A stretch of 52,472 nt of DNA, from contig CAZUZD010000010.1 of the NCBI GenBank assembly GCA_964624465.1, forward strand, positions 1 through 52,472. The letters run 5' to 3'. This document shows, piece by piece, positions 1-8,400 of the stretch. The stretch's first letter is position 1, and each line of letters opens with the position of its first letter. This stretch comes from CAZUZD01 sp964624465 (lineage in GTDB: Bacteria > Planctomycetota > Planctomycetia > Isosphaerales > Isosphaeraceae). Both the position numbers and the translations under genes were made by a program. A model generated the notes under the pieces. The model made no database searches and was not told the origin of the DNA. It saw nothing but the letters and a program-made list of their open reading frames with translations.

Positions 1-958
1 TGGCCACGAAGTCCACCGGCACACCTTCCTTGGAAGACGCCACGGTCGCCCCGCCCGCAACGTCGGGGCTGTTCAGCGCCGGGGCCAGCTCCCGGACCTG
101 CCGGTTGATGTCCGCCACCCCACGGACCATCGCCTCGTCAGCCAGGAGCCCGGCCTCGATGAACTTCGGCTTGAACTGGTGGGCGAAGTAGATGATCCCC
201 CTGGCCCCGTGTATCAGGGCCATCCACACCTCCGACCGCACCTCCTGCGGCGTCGGCCTGCGGACTGGGTTGTCGATCCCGGTGGTCTCGATGCAGCACC
301 AAACGTCCTTCTTCCCCTCCGACCAGCGGCGAAGGCAATCGACCCCCAGGGGTACGTACCAGAGCTTCCCGGCGATCTCCTTCTTCTCGTGGCTGACCGG
401 GTAGATGTCGAAGGAGGCGATGTCGCATCCCTTGAGGTACTCGGTGTAGTCCTCCGGGTGGTTCGTCCGCACGCCCCGCCCGTACCAGCCGTCCCAGGCC
501 ACGCCCTGCCCGAGGTTCAGCAGCACGGGGCGGTCGGGGTCGGCCTTGCGGATCTTCTCGTAGCCCTCGACGATCTTCGCCGGCGGGATCGGCGGCCCGT
601 ACCCCTTGCCCTGGCCGAGCGACTGGGCGTTGTCGGGCTCGTCGCCGTGCATCCAGCCGACGATCGTCGGGCGGTCCTTGAATCGCAGCGACCTCTCGCT
701 CTGGCCGCAGATCAGGCGGATGCCGGCCTTGTCCAGGGCGTCGAGCTGGTCCTCGGTCGGCCCCCGGTAGATGGCGACGTAGGTGTTGATCCCGATCGCC
801 TTGTACTTCTCGGCGTTGGCCGGGGCCTGGAGCCAGACGGCGAGGGGAAAGAACTCGGGCGACTGCGGCAAACCCTTCGGGTACGGGCCGTCGGCGGCAT
901 GGCTTACGCCGCAGATCACCACTCCCAGGACCAACAAGCTGATTCTTCGGAATCTCAT
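1..958 (-). CDS. Secreted TIM-barrel/glycosidase-like protein, 3' end cut by window edge
   Basis: An open frame of 319 codons starts at the ATG at 958 and runs off the window, so the C-terminus is missing. The N-terminus is a typical signal peptide (MRFRRISLLVLGVVICG, then SHAADG as a likely cleavage region), so the protein is exported. The body has the look of a glycoside-hydrolase-type TIM barrel: alternating strands such as GINTYVAIYRG, WMHGDEPDN, a DIASFDIYPVSH segment, and CCIETTGI followed by GARGIIYFAHQF. This arrangement resembles GH42/beta-galactosidase-like proteins that are common in planctomycetes, but I cannot assign a substrate or name catalytic residues with confidence; E of HGDEPDN and of CIETTG are candidates. 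Codon use is strongly GC-ending like its neighbours. It reads away from the rest of the window and shares no operon with the next gene. Confidence 0.7.
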   Translation of the reverse strand, partial: MRFRRISLLVLGVVICGVSHAADGPYPKGLPQSPEFFPLAVWLQAPANAEKYKAIGINTYVAIYRGPTEDQLDALDKAGIRLICGQSERSLRFKDRPTIVGWMHGDEPDNAQSLGQGKGYGPPIPPAKIVEGYEKIRKADPDRPVLLNLGQGVAWDGWYGRGVRTNHPEDYTEYLKGCDIASFDIYPVSHEKKEIAGKLWYVPLGVDCLRRWSEGKKDVWCCIETTGIDNPVRRPTPQEVRSEVWMALIHGARGIIYFAHQFKPKFIEAGLLADEAMVRGVADINRQVRELAPALNSPDVAGGATVASSKEGVPVDFVA

Positions 959-1092
959 GCTTCCCCTCCGCCTCGGATTGGCCCCGTCCTCGATCTCGGC
1001 GGCCGGATGCCCCTCATGTCTTTACCGTGCTGAGAGCCACGCCCGATCGGCACGAGCAAGCCCCGACCACGGCCCCCGTGCCCTGATGTCGC

Positions 1093-2404
1093 CTATTGCA
1101 GGGCGAACTTCAGCGTCTCCCTCTTGCCGTTGCGGAGCACGGTCACGGCCACCTCGTCGCCGGGCCGCTTCCGCTGCATGCTGTACGCCAGCAGGTCCGT
1201 CTCGGACATCTTCCCGGTCTGGCCGTCGAAGGAGACCAGGATGTCGCCCTTCTGGAACCCGGCCCGCTTGGCGACGGCGTGCTCGCCGTATTCCCCGACG
1301 TGCTTTACCCGCAGGGCCATGGCGTCACCGGGGAGCTTCGACCCCGCCAGCTGCTCGCCGGTCAATTCCTCCAGCCAGAGCCCGCCGAGGCCCATCCGCC
1401 GCAAGTCCCACGTGGTCGTCCGCCACGAGATGTCCCCCCTGCGCCAGCCATCCGGCAGGTCGAGCGAGACATCCACCGCCTCGCCGGCCCGCCGGACCTT
1501 GGTCGGCAGCTTCGTCGTGGCCGGGGCGTTGTGCAGCACCCACTGGAGGTCGGCGATCGAGAGCAGCGGTTGCCCCGCCAGCATCGTGATCTCGTCCCCG
1601 GCCCTCAGCCCGGCCCGCCCGGCGATCGAGTCGGTCGCCACCCGCTCGACCGTCGCCATCTCCTTGGGGTCCAGCTTCAGGCCCAGCACCGCCGGGTCGG
1701 GGTACTGGAAGAGCACCTCGTCGGGGATCGGCTCCCTCGCCGCCCGGTAGACCAGCCGCTCGGCCTCCCGGATCTGGTGGCAGTGCATGCAACTCTTCGC
1801 CGTCTTCTCCTCGTAGTCGATCTTCTCGCCGTACTTTCCGGCGAGGCTCGGATAGTCCCTGGGCGTCCTGTAGCGGGCCTGCCGGACCTGCTTGCCCCTG
1901 CAGGGACGGCTTGACCCCCTGATAATCCTTGTGCATCCGCAGGGCCGCCTCCATGGCCTTGCGGAGCCCCTCCAGCGAGATGTCTTCGTGCTCCGGCCTG
2001 CCGGATCGGGTGCCGAACCGCCCGTAGATCGTCAGGTCCGGGTTCATCAGGTAGGCGGCGAACGACTGGTCGAAGTCGTGCTGGAAGCGGGTCAGGTCGA
2101 TCGTGTTGGCCTGGACGATGCGGACGCAGACGAACTCGTCCAGGAGGTCACGGATGATCGGGTCACGGCGGGCCACGTCGTCGTCGAACTCCTGGCACGC
2201 CTCGCACGGGATGCAGCGGAAGACGACCAGCAGCGGCTTGCCCGCCTCCTTCGCCGCCCTCACGCCCCCGGCCAGGTCGTTGTAGATCCAGTCCTTCGAG
2301 GCCCCGAACGCCTTGCGGTCGTTGCGGACCTTCGTGTCCCGGTCCTGGGCCAGGAGCGGAGACGAGAGGAGGGTGAGGCCGAGGAGGGCGGTCAGGGTTC
2401 GCAT
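1093..2404 (-). pseudogene. Thioredoxin-fold / haem / double-PDZ secreted protein, one frameshift
   Basis: The gene starts at the ATG at 2404 with a signal peptide (LLGLTLLSSPLLAQ). The first part has a thioredoxin-like fold with the cysteine cluster FRCIPCEACQEF. Near 1890-1905 the frame breaks: one frame continues from PSLQG into Pro/Gly-rich nonsense, while the next frame resumes with KQVRQARYRTPRDYPSLAG and then a c-type haem motif (CMHCHQ). Two PDZ domains follow (RAGLRAGDEITML and RAGFQKGDILVSF) up to the stop at 1093. One extra or missing base beside the CTGCAGGGG run explains it. The rejoined protein is about 437 residues. The family resembles planctomycete Trx/PDZ (seleno)proteins, in which the redox Cys can be selenocysteine; here it is Cys. 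Whether the shift is real or an assembly error cannot be told from one sequence. Confidence 0.75.
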
Positions 2405-2690
2405 GGGGTTCTCCCGCCGTGGTCATGGTTCGATTTCTCGGCATCCTAATCGCCGGACGACGTGGAGGGAACCGCCGGGATCACGACGAGACGCCTCGAT
2501 TCCCGATACCGTCCCCTACCCAAGAGCCGAGCAGCGTTTCGATGTCATCCACGCAGGCCATCGGACTCGGCCATCCCCCGCCACCGGGCCACTCCATCGC
2601 CCGCAATCGAGGGTACTGACACCGGCGGTCTCTCGGTCCGCCGCCCGACGTGGGCGGCGGGGCCGGGCGTCCGTGAGTGTCGGAGGCGTC

Positions 2691-4040
2691 ATGTCCGAGA
2701 GTATGATCCCCACGGGCCGGGAGGCCCGCTGCGACTACTGCCGTCGCCCCAAGGCCGATGTGGGCGCTCTCCTGCAGGGCGGCGGCGAGAACCCCGTCAC
2801 CATCTGCCGGGGCTGTGTCTCTCTGGCGACCACGACTTTCGACGCCCAGGACCGCCAGCGTGCCTCGCAGCCGGAGCGGCTGGCGACCATCCCGTCGCCC
2901 AAAGATATTGTGTCCCACCTGGACCGCTCGGTGATCGGCCAGGGCCGGGCCAAGAGGACGCTGGCCATCGCCGTCAGCAACCACTTCAAGCGGCTCCTCG
3001 ACCATGGCGAAAGAGGAGCCGCCGACCCGGTGGTCGCCGACCCCGCCCTCCGTGACGTGACCATCAAGAAGTCCAACGTCCTCTTGATCGGCCCCAGCGG
3101 CAGCGGCAAGACACACCTGGCCCGCTCGCTGGCCGAGTACCTCAGCGTCCCCTTCGCCGTGGCCGACGCCACCACGCTGACTGAAAGCGGGTACGTCGGC
3201 GACGACGTGGAGACGGTCCTGCAACGCCTGCTGATCGCCGCCAACATGGATGTCGCTGCCGCCCAGCGGGGCATCATCTTCCTGGACGAGGTGGACAAGT
3301 TGCGAGGAGGGCAGTCGTTCGGGGCGAAAGACCTCCGGCTCGGGGCGCAGCACTCCTTGCTCAAGCTGATCGAGGGGGCGGTCGTCGGCGTGCCGCCGAG
3401 TGGCGGCTACAAGCAGGTGGGCGAGACCTGCATCCCCTTCGACACGACGAACGTCCTGTTCGTCTGCGGCGGGGCGTTCGGCGGCTTGGGGGAGATCATC
3501 CAACGGCGGCTGGGCCGGGGTGCGTCCTTCGGGTTCGAGCGGCCGACCCCCGCCCGCCTCGACGAAGAGGCCCATCCCCTTCGCCACGTCCTGCCCGAAG
3601 ACCTGGAGCGGTTCGGCCTGATCCCGGAGCTGCTCGGCCGCCTGCCGGTGATCGCCACCCTCGACGACCTCGGGGTGGAGGATCTCGTGCGGATTCTTCA
3701 GGAGCCGAAGAACTCGCTGATCGGGCAGTACAGGAAGTTGCTGGCGTATCACCTGGCTGAGTTGGATTTTACCGAGGGTGGAATCCGGGAGATTGCCCGC
3801 ATCGCCAACGAGCGGGGCACCGGGGCCAGGGGGCTGCGGGCGGTTGTCGAGGCGGTGCTGGAGCCGGTCCTCTTCGACCCCGAGCCCTGGGTGACCTACC
3901 GGGTGACCGAGGAGTGGGTGCGGGGCGGGCCGATCGAGAGGTCCGACATCTTCGGCATGCCGGCGGTCCCCGTGAAACCGGCAAACCCGTCCGCACCGCT
4001 ACGGCATCGGGTGGGCCGGAGGTCGGCGAGCGGGTCGTGA
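2691..4040 (+). CDS. clpX: ClpX-type AAA+ unfoldase (paralogue)
   Basis: ATP-dependent unfoldase of the ClpX family, 449 residues from the ATG at 2691. The frame is open further upstream, but those codons do not resemble ClpX. An N-terminal zinc-binding domain has C14-x2-C17 and C39-x2-C42. The AAA+ core has Walker A (GPSGSGKTH), the GYVG pore loop (ESGYVGDDVE), Walker B (IIFLDEVDKL), and the conserved GLIPELLGRLP and GTGARGLR sensor-2 region. The ClpP-contacting loop, IGF in E. coli, reads FGF here (GASFGFE), so ClpP binding is plausible but not assured. There is no clpP next door; the gene stands alone, convergent with the antiporter. The tail after PIERSDIFG is short and differs from E. 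coli ClpX. This could be a dedicated second ClpX carried by an accessory replicon. Confidence 0.9.
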   Translation: MSESMIPTGREARCDYCRRPKADVGALLQGGGENPVTICRGCVSLATTTFDAQDRQRASQPERLATIPSPKDIVSHLDRSVIGQGRAKRTLAIAVSNHFKRLLDHGERGAADPVVADPALRDVTIKKSNVLLIGPSGSGKTHLARSLAEYLSVPFAVADATTLTESGYVGDDVETVLQRLLIAANMDVAAAQRGIIFLDEVDKLRGGQSFGAKDLRLGAQHSLLKLIEGAVVGVPPSGGYKQVGETCIPFDTTNVLFVCGGAFGGLGEIIQRRLGRGASFGFERPTPARLDEEAHPLRHVLPEDLERFGLIPELLGRLPVIATLDDLGVEDLVRILQEPKNSLIGQYRKLLAYHLAELDFTEGGIREIARIANERGTGARGLRAVVEAVLEPVLFDPEPWVTYRVTEEWVRGGPIERSDIFGMPAVPVKPANPSAPLRHRVGRRSASGS

Positions 4041-4124
4041 ATGTCACGGAGCGGTCGTTGCTGTGACCTGGGACGCCAGAAGAGAGGGAGGGCGACCGAG
4101 GTCGTCTCCGGCCAGGACGGGAGG

Positions 4125-4184
4125 TCAACGGGGCTTGACGGCGAAGACGTTGACACTGGCGGAGATACCCTGACCATCATCCAT
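4125..4184 (-). pseudogene. Remnant of an ArsM C-terminus
   Basis: On the minus strand a short frame ends ISASVNVFAVKPR-stop. The intact ArsM encoded near 37.8 kb ends YAASVKVFAVKPR-stop, and the DNA matches too (both contain the plus-strand string GGGGCTTGACGGCGAAGAC). The fragment overlaps the end of the antiporter gene in another frame and has no gene body upstream, so it is a leftover 3' end and not a working gene. It shows that a second arsM-like gene once sat here or that a short piece was copied here. Confidence 0.55.
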
Positions 4185-5478
4185 CGGGAACTCGTGGACC
4201 GGCGGCGGTCGCCGGCGAGCATCCCCCACGACGCAACCAGCGGCGGGTCAGCGGGCCGACGGTCAACCCCTGCACCAGGATCGAGAACACAACCACCACG
4301 TAGGTCGTGGCGAGGATCACCTCCCGCCTGGGCACGGCGTCCCCCGCCGCCTCCCCCGGCAAAGAGAGGGCCAGGGCCACCGATATCCCGCCCCGCAGCC
4401 CTCCCCAGGTCAGGAGCGGCACCATCCAGGGCTCGAACCGCTCCCGCCGCCGCAACGACCAGACGGGCAAGCCGACCGAGACCAGGCGGGCCGTCAGGAC
4501 GACCGGGACCGCCAGCAGGCCAGCCGAGAGGGCGGCGGTGGTGAAGGTGAGGACCACCAACTCCAGCCCGATCGCCACGAACAAGACGGCGTTGAGGATC
4601 ACGTCTACCAGCTCCCAGAACAGGTCGAGGTTCGCCTTCGTCGTCCCCGACATGGCGTACCGGCGACCCTGGTTGCCGACGACGATGCCCGCCACCACCA
4701 TGGCGATCGGCCCGGACAGGTGCAGGGCGTCGGCCCCGGCGTAGCCGCCCGCCACCAGGGCCAGCGACAGGAGGATCTCCACCTGATAGTTGTCCACCGA
4801 CTTGAGCATCCGGTACGCCAAGAGCCCGATGGCGAGCCCGAAGGCGGCCCCGCCGATCGCCTCACGGAGGAACAAGGCGGCGAAGTGCCCCAGGCCGGTC
4901 GGGTTCCCGCCCGAGGCGACCTCCAGAAGGCCCAGGAACAGGACGACGCCAACCCCGTCGTTGAAGAGCGACTCGCCGCCGATCTGCACCTCCAGCGTCC
5001 TGGGGGCACCGATCTGCTTGAGCAGGCCCAGCACGGCGATCGGGTCGGTGGGCGAGATCAGCGCCCCGAAGAGCAGGCAGTCGATGGGCCGCAGGGGGAG
5101 GCCGAGGAGCCGGAAGACGGCCCACATCAGCCCGGCGACGATCAGCGTCGAGAGGAGCACGCCGACGGTGGCCAGGACGGCGATCGGCCCCTTGTGCCGG
5201 TGGAGGTCGCCGAGGTCGATGTGCAACGCCCCGGCGAACAGGAGGAACCCGAGCATGCCGTGCAGTAGCGACTCGCCGAAGTCGAATTGCCGGACCGCCG
5301 CACGGGCCTGGTGCGAGACCGCCGGTACGAGATGACCGAGCACGAGCAGGGCGAGGGAGAAAGCGAGCGTCATGGCCATCAGTCCGATGGTCGTGGGGAG
5401 CTTCAGGAGGCGGAAGTTCAGGTAGCTGAATATCGCCGCCATCACGAGCAGCACGGCGATCAGGTCGAACACCCTCAT
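4177..5478 (-). CDS. Na+(K+)/H+ antiporter, CPA1/NhaP type
   Basis: Integral membrane cation:proton antiporter of 433 residues with about 12 hydrophobic segments from the first residues (MRVFDLIAVLLVMAAIF). CPA1 hallmarks are visible: LFGALISPTDPIAVLGLLKQ with the ion-binding Asp in TDP, ESLFNDGVGVVLF with the FNDG motif, and LLTWGGLRGGISVALALSLP. It exchanges Na+ or K+ for H+ across the inner membrane. There is no large cytosolic C-terminal domain. The start codon overlaps the stop of the histidine kinase by one base (TAATG), so the two genes form one transcript with likely translational coupling. Its expression is therefore probably tied to the sensor kinase. Confidence 0.9.
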   Translation of the reverse strand: MRVFDLIAVLLVMAAIFSYLNFRLLKLPTTIGLMAMTLAFSLALLVLGHLVPAVSHQARAAVRQFDFGESLLHGMLGFLLFAGALHIDLGDLHRHKGPIAVLATVGVLLSTLIVAGLMWAVFRLLGLPLRPIDCLLFGALISPTDPIAVLGLLKQIGAPRTLEVQIGGESLFNDGVGVVLFLGLLEVASGGNPTGLGHFAALFLREAIGGAAFGLAIGLLAYRMLKSVDNYQVEILLSLALVAGGYAGADALHLSGPIAMVVAGIVVGNQGRRYAMSGTTKANLDLFWELVDVILNAVLFVAIGLELVVLTFTTAALSAGLLAVPVVLTARLVSVGLPVWSLRRRERFEPWMVPLLTWGGLRGGISVALALSLPGEAAGDAVPRREVILATTYVVVVFSILVQGLTVGPLTRRWLRRGGCSPATAAGPRVPDG

Positions 5479-8400
5479 TACCCCTCCCCCTCATCCCCGC
5501 CGACGTGCCGGGATGGAATTGCGACCTGTCGGATCATGGCCTCCAGCTTGGCAAAGTCGATCGGCTTGGTCAGGTGGGCCGTGAAGCCGGCCTCCCGGCT
5601 GCGGCGGATGTCCTCCTCCATCCCGTAGCCGGTCAGGGCGATCCCAGGCAACGCACCCCGCAGGGCCACCGCCCGCCGCATCAACTCCAGGCCGCTGCCG
5701 TCGGGCAGCCCGATGTCGCTGACGATCAGGTCGAACCGGCCCGCCTCGACCGCCTCCAGGGCCGAGGCGATCGTGCCGGCCGTCTCGACTTCATGCCCGA
5801 GTCCCCGCAGCAGCCTCGCCATCAGCCGCAGCGTGGCCGGCTCGTCTTCGACCACCAGGATTAGCAACGATGTGGGGCGGGCCGGGTCGGCGTCCACAGG
5901 ATCGCCGAGGGGCTTGCCGCACGGTTCGTCCGCAGGCTCGGGCATGCCCTTGAGGGCCACCCGGAAGATCGTCCCCTGGCCGGGGCCGCCGCTCTCGGCT
6001 TCGATCGTGCCGCCGTGGGCCTCGACGATGCCCTTGCAGATCGCCAGGCCCAGCCCCAGGCCGCCGAACTTGCGGGTGATCGTCGTCTCCCCCTGCTGGA
6101 ACGGGTCGAAGATCGTCGGCAGTACGTCCGGCTCGATGCCGATGCCGGTGTCGCTCACCTCAAAGACGATGCGATCCCCGTCGTCGCCCGCCTCGTTGCG
6201 GGTCCGCACGGCGATCGAGCCGCCCTCGGGGGTGAACTTCACGGCGTTCTTGATCAGGTTCCAGAACACCTGCTGCAACCGGGCCGGGTCGGCGTTGACG
6301 TGGCGATGGGCGGCGGCCAGGCCCGCCTCCAGTTGCAATCGCTTGCCCAACACCTCGCTGCGGCAGACTTGCACGGCCTGGTCGATGATCTTGTGGCCGT
6401 CGGCGACCTCCCAGTGCAGCGGCATCTTGCCCCGCACGATCCGCATCACGTCGAGCAGGTCGTCGATCAGCCGGGCCTGGAGGTTGACGTTCTGCCGGAT
6501 CATCTCCAGTGTGGGCCGGATTTCTCCGGGCTCGGCGGGCCGCTCCAGCATCGAGGAGGCGGCCAGGAGGATCGGGTTTAGGGGCGTCCGTAGCTCGTGC
6601 GAGAGCACGGCGAGGAACTGGGTCTTCGCCTGGTTGGCGGCCTCGGCCTCGGCCAGCAGCCGCTCCCGCTCCTCCTCGTGCCTGCACCGCTCGCTCACGT
6701 CCCTCGTGAAGCAGCGGGTGTGGACGAATCGGCCGTCCCTCCACAGCACGCTGGAGTCGATCAGCACGTCCTTGACCGACCCGTCCTTGCACCGGAGGCG
6801 GGCCGGGTACTCGACCAGCTTCTCCCCGGCCTTCAGCCTCATGAGGATGTCGCAGATCACGTCCAGGTCCGCATGAAAATCGGCGATGGGGCGACCGACG
6901 TACTCCTCCCGCCCGTAGCCGAGCATGTCCAATTCGGCCTGGTTGGCCCGCAGGATGATCCCGTCCGGCCCGACCCAGTGCAGCCCGACCGTGGCGTTGT
7001 CGAAGAAGTCGGCGAGTTCCTGCTCGCTGCGGCGGAGTTCGTCCTCGACCGCTTTCCCCACGAGGTAATGGCCCAGGCTCCCGGCCACGGTGCCCATCAT
7101 CTCCAGCAGGCCGGGGTCGGGCTCCTCGGTGCGGCGGCAGAAGAACTCGATGACGCCGAGGGGTCGAACGCCGACGAGGATCGGGCAGGCGAAGGCGCTG
7201 TGCAGGCCCTCCTCGGCGGCCGGGGCGACCCGAGGGAAATTGGCGTCGCTGCTCACGTCGAGAATCCAGGCGGGTTTCGCCGTCGCCCACACCCGCCCCG
7301 GCAGCCCCTCGCCCCTGGCGAACGTGCGGGAGCAACTCGCCCGCTCGAACTTCGTGGCCGACACGTCCGGCCTGTGCCAACTGGTGCGGCAGACGAGGGC
7401 CGACCCGCAATCGTTGACGGTCCACAGGAAGCCCAGGTCCCAGCCCAGGTTGTCGCAGACGGCCTCCAGCACACCAGCCGCCCCGTCGTCCGCCGTCGCC
7501 GCCACGGTCAGGGCGTGGGTCACGGCCAGCCGGGCATCCCGCTGGCGCTCGGCCCGCCTCCGCCCGGTGATGTCCCGCAGGTAGGCCGTGAACAGCGGCG
7601 GGCCGTCGTGAGAGATGCGGGCGATGGCCAGTTCGACCGGGAACTCCGTGCCGTCCGCCCGCAGGGCCGGTAGCTCAAGCCGCAGTCCGAGGACAGGGCC
7701 TTCGCCGGTGGCGAGGTAGTGGGCCATCCCGTTCCGGTGCCTCTCCCGCAGCGACGGCGGGATGATGAACTCGGCAAGCTCCTCGCCGATCAACGCCTCC
7801 CGGCGGAAGCCGAACACCCGCTCGGCGGCGGGGTTGAACTCGACGACCCGGCCCTCGTGGTCCATCGTGATGATGGCGTCGAGGGCGGTGTCCAGGACCG
7901 CCGCCTTACGGGCCTCGCTCGCCCGCAACTCCCGCTCGGCACGCCGCTGCTCGGCCACGTCCCGGAAGATCAGCACGACGCCGATCAGCTTGCCCGCCGG
8001 GTCCCGGATCGGGGCGGCGCTGTCGTCGATGGGGCGCTCCGACCCGTCCCTGGCGACGAGGACGGTGTGGTTCCCCAGGCCGACGATCGCCCCCTCTCGC
8101 AGCACCGTCCCGACGGGGTTCTCGACGGGCTGCCGGGTCTGCTCGTGAAGGATGACGAAGACGGCCTCCAGGGGTCGCCCCACGGCGTCGGCCTGTGCCC
8201 AGCCGGTCAACTCCTGGGCCACGCCGTTGAGGAACGTCACCCGCCCCCGGTCGTCCGTGGCGATGACCGCATCGCCGATGCTGGCCAGCGTGACCGACAG
8301 CCACTCCCGCTGCTCGTCCAGCCGCTCCTGGGCGGACTTCCGCTCGATCCCGACGGCGATCTCGTCGGCGACCGACGCCATCGCTTCCAGGGTCGCCCCG

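Noticed and set aside
179..1033. Long plus-strand open frame opposite the first gene
   Set aside because: It is antisense to a minus-strand gene with signal peptide and protein-like motifs; its own product is Val/Pro/Arg-rich shadow sequence.
1890..1905. Selenocysteine as explanation of the broken Trx/PDZ gene
   Set aside because: The break is a change of frame without an in-frame TGA, and the redox motif has normal cysteines.
3540..3570. FGF in place of IGF in the ClpX loop as a sign of lost ClpP binding
   Set aside because: The loop keeps the hydrophobic-Gly-Phe character and natural variation occurs at the first position, so no functional claim is warranted.
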